Below, one piece after another: positions 41,403-50,533 of a stretch of DNA of 64,000 nucleotides. Source of the stretch: Moritella sp. 24 (GTDB lineage: Bacteria; Pseudomonadota; Gammaproteobacteria; Enterobacterales; Moritellaceae); assembly GCF_018219155.1 (NCBI RefSeq), contig NZ_CP056123.1:3543505-3607504 (forward strand), in the 5' to 3' direction. The position numbers and the translations under genes were made by a program. The notes under the pieces are model-generated. The model saw nothing but the letters and a program-made list of their open reading frames with translations, made no database searches and was not told where the DNA came from. Within the stretch, counting starts at the first letter, position 1, and the number at the start of each line of letters is the position of its first letter.

Positions 41403-41825
41403 TTAAGCACCACTTGCTTGCTTACGAATCGCTTCTGCTTTTTCTTTTTCTGCTTGAGGAATGTTCAGCCACGCATCTTTGATAGGCGTTACTAACGTCG
41501 TAATTTCATCCAACGGTTCTATTGACTGCTCTAATGATGCGTCGTTCAAGCGGAGTTGAATATAGCGGTAAAGCGCATCAAAATTTTCACCAATTTCAGG
41601 ATGAACCTTATGATTAATACCATCAATCAATCCTGATGTGATATTAATTGATTTATTAATCGCTTTTGCTCTACCTTCAATATCCTTACGTAAAATACAG
41701 CCTTTTGCGACAGCAACAGAGTCTAACAATCCCTGTAACAACATAAAAATAACCTGGTGGTTATCTGCCGTAGAAATACCACTTTCACGACTAACTTGCT
41801 GATAACGTCTTATATTAGCTCTCAT
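41403..41825 (-). CDS. fliS: FliS, flagellin export chaperone
   Basis: The 140-residue protein has the FliS features: the N-terminal RRYQQVSRESGI (tyrosine in the lid), VIFMLLQGLLDSVAVAKG, and GLIDGINHKVHPEIGENFDALYRYI. It binds the C-terminal helix of flagellin in the cytoplasm and stops early polymerisation. It lies 48 bases after fliD. Confidence 0.93.
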   Translation of the reverse strand: MRANIRRYQQVSRESGISTADNHQVIFMLLQGLLDSVAVAKGCILRKDIEGRAKAINKSINITSGLIDGINHKVHPEIGENFDALYRYIQLRLNDASLEQSIEPLDEITTLVTPIKDAWLNIPQAEKEKAEAIRKQASGA

Positions 41826-41873
41826 GCTTTTTACCTAACTATTAATGTATATAAATATCAAAAAATAATATCA

Positions 41874-43268
41874 CTAGCCTAATACATTGCGAATATAATC
41901 ACCGGTGGCATTATATCGTGTAACAGTATTATCTAAGGCCGTGTACTTTTTCCGTAATGTATTTTCAAATGATGAAATATGTTGATCTAATTTAATGCGA
42001 TCATCTTCAATATCACGCAAGTTACCATTAAGCATATCCTGTTGCAGGGAAATCATGCCTCGATTGCCTAGGCTTTCACTCAACAATTTATTGACTTGCG
42101 CGGCAATACCATTATCCCCTGCAAAAAGTTTGCCAAGATCATCTAATGAGTTACTTACTGCATCATTTAAGCGCTGAGTTCCCGATTGACCACCATTTTT
42201 TCCAAATGGGCTAATGGATAACATACCGCCTTCTTCAAGAGATATACCTGCAGCATATAACGTATTTAGCCGCTTATTAGCGCCTTCAACTACACCACCG
42301 GAAATAGTTTGCAGCTGTTGCTTCACACTACGAGCTGTCGGATCTAACTTAAGAACCCCTGTTTCAGGGTTAGTCAAAACATTAATAGTATCCATCAAAC
42401 TATTATAACTATCGACAAATCCATAAACCAGATCCTTGACAGCAGCATGATCAATCGCAGTAGAAAAGTTGGCTGGTTCATTAAGTTTCGTCAAACTATT
42501 GGCAGTGATCGTGACACCAGATACTGCGTGATTAAAGATATTGTTATCTTTGGTTATGATGTTGCCATCGACAGTAATGATTGCATCTGTGGCTTGCTGC
42601 CCAACCATGCTCGACGAAATTCGATTAAGACTTGAGTCAGAAGTAAATACAGTTAATCCATTTTCCTTACCGCTTTTATCTGAGGTATAAATGATTTTAG
42701 CGCCAACATCAGAGCTAATAACATTCGCACTAATACCGTAATTATCCGGAGCATCATTAATTTTCATCTGAATGTCTTGCAAGGTATCAGTCACATTGAC
42801 ATTAACTTGAAAAGTATTCTTACCCGCATCAAAATACAGCATACCTTGACCCGGTTTTGATTCTCTGTCTGGTAAGAAGTCTGACTCTAATCGCGCACCT
42901 TGAGCAAGTTGTTTAACTTCAACATCAAATGCCCCCTTTGGCACAACACCTTTGGTTTGAATCATAATGGGTAAAGCTGCAGTATCACCACTGGCATTAG
43001 CAGCCGTTTGATCGACCGTTCGCCCCTGATAACGAATATTCGTTTTACTCTGGAAAAAAGAATCGGTATTACCGAGTTGACCCGAGACTGACTTAAAATC
43101 GGCAAGCGCAGCCTTCAACGTGCCAACGCCAGATAGTTCCGTGGTTATTGCGACTTCTTTTTTATTCAGTCGCGTTTCTTTTGGCGTTTTTTCAGCGCTT
43201 ACAAATGAGGTAATGATAGATTCAAGGTCTAAACCAGAGCCTGAACCAGCCATTGTTATACCAGCCAT
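41874..43268 (-). CDS. fliD: FliD, flagellar filament cap protein (hook-associated protein 2)
   Basis: The 464-residue protein starts with the FliD N-terminus (GSGLDLESIITSFVSAEKTPK) and ends with the coiled C-terminal domain (LRKKYTALDNTVTRYNATGDYI). The N-terminal FliD_N and C-terminal FliD_C regions are complete; the middle is variable. It caps the filament and folds incoming flagellin. AAGGATACGC precedes the ATG. A strong hairpin separates it from flaG. Confidence 0.94.
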   Translation of the reverse strand: MAGITMAGSGSGLDLESIITSFVSAEKTPKETRLNKKEVAITTELSGVGTLKAALADFKSVSGQLGNTDSFFQSKTNIRYQGRTVDQTAANASGDTAALPIMIQTKGVVPKGAFDVEVKQLAQGARLESDFLPDRESKPGQGMLYFDAGKNTFQVNVNVTDTLQDIQMKINDAPDNYGISANVISSDVGAKIIYTSDKSGKENGLTVFTSDSSLNRISSSMVGQQATDAIITVDGNIITKDNNIFNHAVSGVTITANSLTKLNEPANFSTAIDHAAVKDLVYGFVDSYNSLMDTINVLTNPETGVLKLDPTARSVKQQLQTISGGVVEGANKRLNTLYAAGISLEEGGMLSISPFGKNGGQSGTQRLNDAVSNSLDDLGKLFAGDNGIAAQVNKLLSESLGNRGMISLQQDMLNGNLRDIEDDRIKLDQHISSFENTLRKKYTALDNTVTRYNATGDYIRNVLG

Positions 43269-43295
43269 GCGTATCCTTAATTTTCATCTATAGAT

Positions 43296-43327
43296 AATAT
43301 AAGAGGCAAACAATTGCCTCTTATATT
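43296..43327 (-). terminator. Hairpin between flaG and fliD
   Basis: AATATAAGAGGCAA and TTGCCTCTTATATT form a perfect 14-bp stem around a 4-base loop, 30 bases after flaG. The T-rich stretch behind is weak, so it may attenuate read-through into fliD or tune mRNA stability. Confidence 0.65.
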
Positions 43328-43359
43328 AAACATTCGACTATTTTATCACGCTATTTCAA

Positions 43360-43773
43360 TCAGACCATCTCATCAAATAAGAGCCCTGAACTAGCTGATA
43401 TATTATCCTGAAACTTTTCAATGTTAGCCGCCATCTTCAAGACAGCTTCTGACGGTAGTTCTTTCAGTATTTCACCGCTATCGGGATCCACTACCTTCAC
43501 AACCATACGTCCTGTATCATCATGGACACTAAAATTTAACTTTTTATTATTAACATCAAAATGAGCTTGCAGCGTATCTTTTGCTTCAAGCAATTTTTGT
43601 TCCAGATCTATATTATCAGTAAGTTTAGGTGTAGATAGGTGTACTTCTTCAGATGAAGGGACTTCATTCTGTGAAATTAAAACGGCAGGATTCGTAATGA
43701 CAGGTTCTTTTGTCATTACAGGGTCTGGATAAAAACGAATGCTCTTATTATCCACATTGTTATCAATGGACAT
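43360..43773 (-). CDS. flaG: FlaG family flagellar protein
   Basis: I start at the ATG giving MSIDNNVDNKSIRFYP, with GGGGG 6 bases upstream, rather than the TTG 12 bases earlier. The 137-residue protein ends with the FlaG domain: LNFSVHDDTGRMVVKVVDPDSGEILKELP, then VLKMAANIEKFQ. FlaG influences filament length in several bacteria; the mechanism is not firmly known. It lies between the first flagellin and fliD, as in Vibrio. Confidence 0.88.
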   Translation of the reverse strand: MSIDNNVDNKSIRFYPDPVMTKEPVITNPAVLISQNEVPSSEEVHLSTPKLTDNIDLEQKLLEAKDTLQAHFDVNNKKLNFSVHDDTGRMVVKVVDPDSGEILKELPSEAVLKMAANIEKFQDNISASSGLLFDEMV

Positions 43774-43787
43774 GGTAGCCCCCAAAG

Positions 43788-43814
43788 ACCAAAATGCCCC
43801 GCAAGGTGCAGGGC
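43788..43814 (-). terminator. Terminator after flagellin copy nearest flaG
   Basis: On the minus strand GCCCTGCA pairs with TGCGGGGC (one T-G pair) around CCT and is followed by ATTTTGG. It lies between this flagellin and flaG; the flaG ribosome-binding site is only about 10 bases past it, so flaG may depend on read-through. Confidence 0.65.
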
Positions 43815-43832
43815 AAAAGTAAACCTAAACGA

Positions 43833-44651
43833 TTATAGTAGTGATAAAGCGACTTGTGACGTTTGGTTAGCTTGGCTTAGCATAGAGCTTGCCGCTTGCT
43901 GCTGTACTTGAGTTTGTGCCAGTTTAGAAGATTCCTCAGCAAAGTCAGTATCAACAATACGAGATTTAGAGGCTGATACGTTTTCAGAAATATTAGTAAT
44001 GTTACGGATGGTTGACGAAAAACGGTTTTGTTTCGCACCTAGTTCTGCACGAGTGTCTGTTACAACCGCTAATACAGAGTCTAATTTATCAATTGCAGCT
44101 TGTGCGCCACCAGCACTTGAAATCGTCACTGTACCAGTTAAACCAAGCGCAGTCGCGCCCATGTTTTGTGAAATTTTAAGGTTGATCGTTTGGCCAGCGT
44201 CGGCACCAACTTGAATATCTGCAGCATAACCGCCTGTTAGCAATTTCTCACCAGCAAATGTTGTATCTGTTGATACACGCGTAATCTCTTCTTTTAACTC
44301 ACCAAACTCTTTATCTAGCGCTGAACGATCTGCATCACTATTTGAACCATTCGCAGATTGAATTGAAAGCACACGCATACGTTGTAACATATTCGTTGTT
44401 TCATCCAACGCGCCTTCTGCTGTTTGAGCAAGTGAAATACCATCATTAGCATTTCGAGCGCCTTGATTTAGACCATTTACTTGCGACTCTAAACGTGAGC
44501 CGATTTGTAAACCTGCAGCATCATCAGCAGCGCTATTAATACGCTTACCTGATGATAAGCGTTGAAAAGAAGTTTGTAAGTCATTCGTCGCATTCGTTAA
44601 GTTACGTTGTGAATTTAAAGATGCTACATTGGTATTTACATAAACAGCCAT
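43833..44651 (-). CDS. fliC: Flagellin, copy 1 (sigma-28 class)
   Basis: The 272-residue protein has the complete D0/D1 ends of flagellin: [17 protein letters not shown] at the start and SSMLSQANQTSQVALSLL at the end. The central part is only about 60 residues and has no D2/D3 domains. The conserved [17 protein letters not shown] segment is shared with the other two copies. It differs mainly around 165-195, which is rich in Thr, Ser and Gly. Upstream is a sigma-28 promoter, unlike the other two copies. Confidence 0.96.
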   Translation of the reverse strand: MAVYVNTNVASLNSQRNLTNATNDLQTSFQRLSSGKRINSAADDAAGLQIGSRLESQVNGLNQGARNANDGISLAQTAEGALDETTNMLQRMRVLSIQSANGSNSDADRSALDKEFGELKEEITRVSTDTTFAGEKLLTGGYAADIQVGADAGQTINLKISQNMGATALGLTGTVTISSAGGAQAAIDKLDSVLAVVTDTRAELGAKQNRFSSTIRNITNISENVSASKSRIVDTDFAEESSKLAQTQVQQQAASSMLSQANQTSQVALSLL

Positions 44652-44742
44652 ATTCGTCTCCTAAAAGAAATCCTGTAAAGGACTGCTGTGTATGTAAAAT
44701 ACAGCCCTTATAAATAATCAGTTTTTTGTATTGTTATAATCC

Positions 44743-44769
44743 TTATCGACATTAAAAAAGCATCCTTTA
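44743..44769 (-). promoter_or_regulatory. Sigma-28 promoter of flagellin copy 1
   Basis: On the minus strand TAAA, exactly 15 bases, then GTCGATAA match the FliA consensus TAAA-N15-GCCGATAA with one mismatch. It lies about 92 bases before the ATG. Confidence 0.85.
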
Positions 44770-45069
44770 GAATTATTTTCCTTTTTTTCGTGCATATTTA
44801 ACATGTTGAATTTAAAAAGATGTAATTAAAGATATATATCAACAACTTAAACAGATGTGCTTAATGTTACATTATATTAAAATGAGTACATAGATTGGCA
44901 TTAGAAATGACTAATATAAATATAACAGTAAGTTACATTAAATTTATTATAATCAATATATTGAACGAAAATAAGAAGGGAATAATTAAGTGATCAGATT
45001 GTCGTAGGGTAACAATATTACCCAGGCCTTATCGGCCTGAATAACTGTCTAATAAGCTTAGAATAATAA
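44770..45069. other. Region between flagellins 2 and 1
   Basis: About 300 very AT-rich bases. The right part holds two adjacent hairpins after flagellin 2; the remainder (44770-45000) has no ORF or recognisable RNA. Confidence 0.5.
45007..45039 (-). terminator. Twin hairpins after flagellin copy 2
   Basis: GGGTAA/TTACCC (45007-45023) and CAGGCC/GGCCTG (45023-45039) are two adjacent stems with 5-base loops, sharing one C. They lie about 30-60 bases past the stop of flagellin 2. No T-run follows on the minus strand. Confidence 0.6.
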
Positions 45070-45897
45070 TTAGCCTTGTAACAATGACATCGCAACTTGA
45101 GATTGCTGATTCGCTTGGCTAAGCATAGTACTCGCCGCTTGTTGCGATACTTGGTTCTGAGCCAGTTTTGCTGATTCAGCAGCAAAGTCAGCATCCATAA
45201 TACGCGATTTAGACGAAGATACATTCTCTGAAATATTAGATAAATTACGAATCGTCGATGAAAATCTATTTTGCTTCGCACCTAAATCTGCACGAGTTTC
45301 AGTCACAGTCGCTATCGCTGAGTCGATATTTGTAATAGCAAGTTGTGCTGTTGAAGCTTGTAAAATATCCGTACCTAGTGAGCCAACCCCTAAACCTGCC
45401 GCATTCATGTTCGTCGCAATTTTAACATTAATAATTTGGTTCGCATCAGGACCGATTTGAAAGTCTTGATCGAACGTTGCATTAAGTAAATCCATACCAC
45501 CGAATGTCGTATCATCGGCAACGCGATTCAGCTCTTGCTGCAATTGACCAAACTCGTTATCAAGTGCAACACGATCCGCAGCACTATTTGACCCATTGGC
45601 AGACTGAATTGAAAGTACTCGCATACGCTGTAGCATGTTGGTGGTTTCGTCTAATGCGCCCTCTGCCGTTTGAGCAAGAGATATACCATCATTAGCATTT
45701 CGCGACGCTTGATTTAAGCCATTAATTTGAGATTCTAAACGAGAACCAATTTGTAGTCCTGCAGCATCATCCGCAGCAGAGTTAACACGCTTACCAGAAG
45801 ACAGGCGCTCAAATGATGTTTGTAACGCATTTGTAGAGTTCGTCAAATTACGTTGTGAATTTAAAGATGCTACATTTGTATTTACATATAAGGCCAC
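45070..45897 (-). CDS. fliC: Flagellin, copy 2 (sigma-54 class)
   Basis: The 275-residue flagellin has the same D0/D1 ends as the other copies. It starts with GTG after AAGGAAG (product [15 protein letters not shown]) and ends [18 protein letters not shown]. The middle has [19 protein letters not shown] and differs from copy 1. A sigma-54 promoter lies 55-70 bases upstream. It is a separate transcription unit. Confidence 0.96.
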   Translation of the reverse strand: MALYVNTNVASLNSQRNLTNSTNALQTSFERLSSGKRVNSAADDAAGLQIGSRLESQINGLNQASRNANDGISLAQTAEGALDETTNMLQRMRVLSIQSANGSNSAADRVALDNEFGQLQQELNRVADDTTFGGMDLLNATFDQDFQIGPDANQIINVKIATNMNAAGLGVGSLGTDILQASTAQLAITNIDSAIATVTETRADLGAKQNRFSSTIRNLSNISENVSSSKSRIMDADFAAESAKLAQNQVSQQAASTMLSQANQQSQVAMSLLQG

Positions 45898-45951
45898 GGT
45901 ATCTTCCTTTTGCTTGCTTCAAATTGGATAAGTTTATATACCTTAGATAAA

Positions 45952-45966
45952 GCAATCACTGTGCCA
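45952..45966 (-). promoter_or_regulatory. Sigma-54 promoter of flagellin copy 2
   Basis: On the minus strand TGGCAC, 5 bases, TTGC match the RpoN -24/-12 consensus exactly. The ATG-equivalent GTG follows about 55 bases later. Confidence 0.88.
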
Positions 45967-45977
45967 AATAAGACATC

Positions 45978-46017
45978 AAACTCAATAAAAACACAAGCCA
46001 CTGTTTTTATTGAGTTT
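45978..46017. repeat. 16-bp perfect inverted repeat upstream of flagellin 2
   Basis: AAACTCAATAAAAACA (45978-45993) and TGTTTTTATTGAGTTT (46002-46017) are perfect inverted repeats with an 8-base spacer. It lies just upstream of the sigma-54 promoter. It may be an activator site, a terminator for flagellin 3 transcripts, or both. Confidence 0.8.
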
Positions 46018-46334
46018 TAACTTATTTAAAAATAGTGCGATATAACTAACGCCATCATTAATAAGTATATTTAATCCTGCAGCCAAAATTTTGCCGTCAT
46101 TTTGCCACCCTATAATATGCGACAACAAATAATTGTCAGCCCAGATAGCTAAGACAACATAAACGAAGCTAAAGTGGAGTGAAAATAGAATTCAATAAAT
46201 CAGAAAGACTAACGTAAGACGATTAAATAAGGGATGAGCAAGAATAGAGATAAAGGTAAGGGATCGATAAGAATACTTTTACCTATACGCTTACATAGGA
46301 CGTTCGCGATAAGGATATAGGTAAAAGCAATGTA
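46018..46334. other. Region between flagellins 3 and 2
   Basis: AT-rich bases without a gene. I see no promoter in the rightward direction and no RNA gene; binding sites for a flagellar enhancer protein such as FlrC could lie here but cannot be assigned from one sequence. Confidence 0.4.
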
Positions 46335-46381
46335 TTAGGCGGCCCCAAAGGGGCCAGAGGGAGCCCGCCCTCTTAGCCTAA
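46335..46381 (-). terminator. Nested GC-rich hairpins at the stop codon of flagellin copy 3
   Basis: TTAGGC (46335-46340) pairs with GCCTAA (46376-46381). Between them lie GGCCCC-AAA-GGGGCC (46341-46355) and AGAGGG...CCCTCT. The parts can fold as a three-way junction. The flagellin stop codon (46373-46375) is inside it. The segment is far richer in GC than its surroundings and lacks a T-run. Confidence 0.7.
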
Positions 46382-47191
46382 TAGCGACATAGCAACTTGT
46401 GATTGCTGGTTCGCTTGACTTAGCATCGTACTTGCTGCTTGTTGTGATACTTGGTTTTGCGCTAATTGTGCAGATTCAGCAGCAAAGTCAGCATCCATAA
46501 TACGTGATTTAGATGCAGACACATTTTCAGCAATATTTGTTACGTTACGAATTGTTGATGAGAAGCGATTTTGTTTTGCACCTAGATCCGCTCTAACATC
46601 CGTTACCTGTGCAATCGCACTGTCTAAATCGGCGATCGCAGTTTGTGACGCACTTGCCGTAGCAATCGTCGCAGCAGCAATTGATAAGCCACCAGTCCCC
46701 ATACTAGTCGCAATCGTAACATTAATCACTTGGTTCGCATCAGCACCAACCTGAAAATCATTATTAAACGATGAATCAAGTAGCGTCTCGCCACCAAATG
46801 TCGTGTCTTTTGCAACACGGTTAATCTCGTCTTTTAATTGACCAAATTCTTTATCTAATGCGGTACGGTCAGCGTCACTGTTTGAACCATTCGCAGATTG
46901 AATTGAAAGCACACGCATACGTTGTAGCATGTTGGTTGTTTCGTCTAGCGCACCTTCCGCTGTTTGCGCCATTGAGATACCATCATTAGCATTTCGAGCG
47001 CCTTGGTTTAAACCATTCACTTGTGCTTCTAAACGAGAACCAATTTGTAAACCAGCCGCGTCATCTGCTGCTGAGTTAACGCGTTTACCTGATGATAAAC
47101 GTTCAAATGATGTTTGCAGATCATTTGTTGAATTCGTTAGATTACGTTGTGAGTTCAAAGACGCAACGTTAGTGTTTACATATATAGCCAT
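46373..47191 (-). CDS. fliC: Flagellin, copy 3 (sigma-54 class)
   Basis: The 272-residue flagellin has complete D0/D1 ends ([17 protein letters not shown] and [13 protein letters not shown]) and a short middle. It is very similar to copies 1 and 2 but its centre ([19 protein letters not shown] and the Ala/Thr-rich stretch about 172-185) differs. AGAGGG precedes the ATG. It lies 118 bases after flgL and has its own sigma-54 promoter, as flaA does in Vibrio. It may be the main filament subunit; that is inference. Confidence 0.96.
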   Translation of the reverse strand: MAIYVNTNVASLNSQRNLTNSTNDLQTSFERLSSGKRVNSAADDAAGLQIGSRLEAQVNGLNQGARNANDGISMAQTAEGALDETTNMLQRMRVLSIQSANGSNSDADRTALDKEFGQLKDEINRVAKDTTFGGETLLDSSFNNDFQVGADANQVINVTIATSMGTGGLSIAAATIATASASQTAIADLDSAIAQVTDVRADLGAKQNRFSSTIRNVTNIAENVSASKSRIMDADFAAESAQLAQNQVSQQAASTMLSQANQQSQVAMSLLG

Positions 47192-47292
47192 TAGTTTTCC
47201 CTCTGTATATAACGCTATTAAATATTGGCAGTGCCAAAGTTAAAATTTAGTTAAGCGTAAAATCTGTCTATTTTATAGATATGTTTAAAATT

Positions 47293-47307
47293 GCAAATTA
47301 TGTGCCA
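47293..47307 (-). promoter_or_regulatory. Sigma-54 promoter of flagellin copy 3
   Basis: On the minus strand TGGCAC-ATAAT-TTGC is an exact RpoN promoter. It lies immediately after the flgL stop and about 100 bases before the flagellin ATG. Confidence 0.88.
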
Positions 47308-47309
47308 AA

Positions 47310-48548
47310 TTAAGCAATCGAATTAAATAAGCTCAAGTTGTTGATTTTATTAAATGATTGATAACTCATCTCAAGTACATTCTGTTCTTTTGTTAGGTCT
47401 GTCATTGCCGCGGCAAGATCTGCCTCGGTAAGAATTGCCATCGCTTCTTGGTTAATCACTTTGAATGATTCATTCGATTCTGTAACACGTGTGATTGTAT
47501 TATTACGTCCACCAATAGTTGACATGGTCGACATCACCGAGTATTTCGCATTTTCAATACCAACCTGCGCATCGGCCATACGTTCACGGAAATCCTCTTT
47601 AGATAATGACGTATCAACTAATGCTTCTTTTAAGGATTCAAGTGTGTCCAAAATATTGACATTTTTAGGCGGTGCTAAGGAAATGTCGACACTACCGGGG
47701 GCTCCACCAGTAGCTGTAATATTGACACCATTAAAACGAATGCCTTTTTCAGAGGTAAAATTACCACTTTGTAAAACAGTGTTCGTACTATCAAGAATTT
47801 CAAATGTATCGCTATTACCCGGAATTAACGGTGCAGTGATATTTAATTTGAACGTATTATTAGCCGGATTATTATGATCATAATTATTGGCATGGTAATT
47901 ATCGTATTGCCCTTGATTCACGACTTCAGTCTGTGCCGCTGTCAGGTTACCGGTAAGGTTACTCGTATTCGCAGTTAACCGAGCTGGCGCAGATTCAAAA
48001 ACACGCTTACCGTTATCACCACTACTGACGTAAACATTGGTCGCTATTTGAATGTCATTATCTTGTTCATTACCACGATAAGTATATTTACCTGTTTGGT
48101 CGTCCTTTACATATGTTTGTAAATGCGCAGACGTGCCAGAAAAGATAAAATCTCCATTCGCATTTTTACTATTTGTCAGGCTGAATACTTCTTTTTGTAC
48201 TTGCCCTATTTCTAACGAAATAGCGTATCTATCTTGTGTATCAACCGCACCATTGAGCGCGCGAACAGAAAGTACTCGACCACGTTCCATCGCAGTATGT
48301 AAATTATTAAGCGTTGTTTCCTCTAAACCCAATGTGCCCTGAAGCATCAAGCCATTGGTTTGATATTGACTATTCTTTTTGATTTCATCATTCAAATAAT
48401 TCGATTTCGCAATTTCAGCTGGTGCATCACCTGACGTTCTAAATTTTTCTTGCGATGTCACTTGCGAGTGCGCTGTATTTAAGCGCTTTTGCGTTTGCGA
48501 CATATCCTGCATCGAGCGAGAGAAAATTTGATTATTGGTTAGTCTCAT
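47310..48548 (-). CDS. flgL: FlgL, hook-filament junction protein (HAP3)
   Basis: The 412-residue protein has flagellin-like ends: MRLTNNQIFSRSMQDMSQ at the start and EQNVLEMSYQSFNKINNLSLF at the end. These D0/D1 coiled coils join hook to filament. The middle region is variable. It begins 5 bases after flgK in the same operon. Confidence 0.94.
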   Translation of the reverse strand: MRLTNNQIFSRSMQDMSQTQKRLNTAHSQVTSQEKFRTSGDAPAEIAKSNYLNDEIKKNSQYQTNGLMLQGTLGLEETTLNNLHTAMERGRVLSVRALNGAVDTQDRYAISLEIGQVQKEVFSLTNSKNANGDFIFSGTSAHLQTYVKDDQTGKYTYRGNEQDNDIQIATNVYVSSGDNGKRVFESAPARLTANTSNLTGNLTAAQTEVVNQGQYDNYHANNYDHNNPANNTFKLNITAPLIPGNSDTFEILDSTNTVLQSGNFTSEKGIRFNGVNITATGGAPGSVDISLAPPKNVNILDTLESLKEALVDTSLSKEDFRERMADAQVGIENAKYSVMSTMSTIGGRNNTITRVTESNESFKVINQEAMAILTEADLAAAMTDLTKEQNVLEMSYQSFNKINNLSLFNSIA

Positions 48549-48553
48549 CGTTA

Positions 48554-50533
48554 TTACCTCGCTGCATTCAGGATGGTGTCAAATATCTCTTGGGAAATAC
48601 TGACGATTTGGGCGGATGCATTGTAAGCTTGCTCATAACGGACCATATTTGCCGCTTCTTCATCAAGGTTGACCCCTGATACACTTTCAATCCAATTTTG
48701 ACTTTGCGTTAATTTAGCTTCATTCGCTGAAGCGTCAACACGTGCTGCACGAGTCTTATTACCAACCGTTGAGATTAAGGTGGAAATACCCTCTGCAAAC
48801 GTCATTTGGTTTTCACCATTATTTTTATGATTTTTACGTAACTTATCGTCGTTCTCTAAACCTGCCAATTTTAAACCATTACTATTATCAGCAATGGAAT
48901 TGAGGTTATAAGCCAATGTGAATGTCTCACCTGGAATAGGTTTACCATCCATTTTAATTTCATAACCGACACCCGGATTTAAAGGCGGTATCGCATTGGC
49001 AAATAAGTCCTGCCCATTTAACGCACCCGAGGTGGTTGCCAGATACGTACCATTGCCATCATAAATATCGAAGTCGCCCGCGTTATTAACAGCAACTTGC
49101 TGTGGCGCAGTTATATTCAAATCGTTATTAGAAAATGACAATGCAGGGTCTGATATTTCGGTAACAGTGAGTCGACTCATTGTCGTATTCGCTGCTCCGG
49201 TCTTAGTTTGTAAAATCGACGCTAAGGCAATATCTTCAGGCTCTGATCGTGTGACATCATAATCATTTAAGTTAAATAGTGTCGGTGCCATTAAGAACTT
49301 ATCACCACTTTGAAAACCACCTGCGGCGGCGGTAAAGTCAATTTCAAAGCCATGATCAACGACTTCAACTGGTCCAGGATAAGCACCGTTAATCGCTAAT
49401 GGACTAGTGCTACGCTCGCCATTTTTAATTTCATATATATCAAAAGTCAGTGGGCTGGTCATCGATACTTGGTATTCACTAGTGGTTAGCGAACTACCTT
49501 TCCCTGAAATCAATTGAGAAGTAATAACATGCGCAGGATTAGAATTGCCCGGATAGTCTTTTGCTTGCGTTGGTGGAATAGTATAAATATCTTTGCCCAT
49601 CTCACCGTTAAGATCTAAACCCATTTTGTTCTGCGTATTAACTGCATCAGCAATACCAAGACTCAGCTGCCCAATTTCACGTAATGATGTATAAACAGTG
49701 TCATCACGAAATTCCAGTAGTGCACCAATGCGCCCGCCGAGCTCCACATTTTGTAATGGCATGGTATTTTTATCTATGCTTAAAACCAGTTCCATATTTC
49801 TTGGATCGGGTTCACCACCAACCGCTTGAAATTGGCTCACACTATTTTCCATCACCAGCGGCTGACCATTCAACAAATTAATTGAAATCGTTTTGTTGTC
49901 ATTAGCAATTGTTGATATATCAACTTCTTTTGCTAATGCTTCTATCGCCACATCGCGCTGATCGAGTAATGCGCCTGACGCTCCTCGTGATGTATTTTCA
50001 GCAATCATTACCTGCTTATTAAAGCCTTGAACCTCTTTAATTAACGAGTTTAGTAATGCAGGTTTTTCTGCTATTTCACTGTTTGATGTTTTTGCCTGAG
50101 AATTTAATTGTTCACCGACATTACGAAAACTGGCTGCGAGTGTTTGAGCATCTGAAATCGCCAGTTGACGATTTGAAATAGAGGTTGGATCATCATTTGC
50201 TGTATGAAAAGATTCAAATAATTGTGATACACCTGACGCCATATTATTTGATTGATCAGAGAGCACTTGGTCGGTACGTGTTATTTCGGCAAGAAACTTA
50301 TCTTTGTTACTAAAAGCACTGGTATCAATTAATAATTCAGCTTGTGCAAATTTATTAACTTCTCGACCTGTAATAGAACGAGCAAGCCCCATGCTATCTG
50401 TTTGCGAATTATGCTGGGTGCGTTGACGGCTATACCCATCAGTATTAACATTCGAGATGTTATTACCTGTAGTATTAAGCATTTGCTGATGTCCAAGAAC
50501 ACCAGAAGTACCTATTTGTAATAAATTAGCCAT
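48554..50533 (-). CDS. flgK: FlgK, hook-filament junction protein (HAP1)
   Basis: The 659-residue protein starts NLLQIGTSGVLGHQQMLNTTGNNISNVN (rod/hook family N-terminus) and ends GVNLDEEAANMVRYEQAYNASAQIV, both diagnostic of FlgK. The central part is longer than in E. coli (547 residues), with Ser/Thr-rich inserts. It lies directly on the hook and carries FlgL. It follows flgJ after 98 bases with no visible promoter. Confidence 0.94.
   Translation of the reverse strand: MANLLQIGTSGVLGHQQMLNTTGNNISNVNTDGYSRQRTQHNSQTDSMGLARSITGREVNKFAQAELLIDTSAFSNKDKFLAEITRTDQVLSDQSNNMASGVSQLFESFHTANDDPTSISNRQLAISDAQTLAASFRNVGEQLNSQAKTSNSEIAEKPALLNSLIKEVQGFNKQVMIAENTSRGASGALLDQRDVAIEALAKEVDISTIANDNKTISINLLNGQPLVMENSVSQFQAVGGEPDPRNMELVLSIDKNTMPLQNVELGGRIGALLEFRDDTVYTSLREIGQLSLGIADAVNTQNKMGLDLNGEMGKDIYTIPPTQAKDYPGNSNPAHVITSQLISGKGSSLTTSEYQVSMTSPLTFDIYEIKNGERSTSPLAINGAYPGPVEVVDHGFEIDFTAAAGGFQSGDKFLMAPTLFNLNDYDVTRSEPEDIALASILQTKTGAANTTMSRLTVTEISDPALSFSNNDLNITAPQQVAVNNAGDFDIYDGNGTYLATTSGALNGQDLFANAIPPLNPGVGYEIKMDGKPIPGETFTLAYNLNSIADNSNGLKLAGLENDDKLRKNHKNNGENQMTFAEGISTLISTVGNKTRAARVDASANEAKLTQSQNWIESVSGVNLDEEAANMVRYEQAYNASAQIVSISQEIFDTILNAAR

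Noticed and set aside
45018-45281. 87-codon leftward ORF overlapping the end of flagellin 2
   Set aside because: It is a second frame of the conserved flagellin C-terminus and runs through the twin hairpins; not supported.
43833-47191. Flagellin repeats as a mobile or phase-variation cassette
   Set aside because: The similarity is coding, confined to the D0/D1 domains; no recombinase, inverted switch sequence or target duplication is visible.
47461-47877. 138-codon rightward ORF inside flgL
   Set aside because: Antisense shadow of flgL without its own signals.
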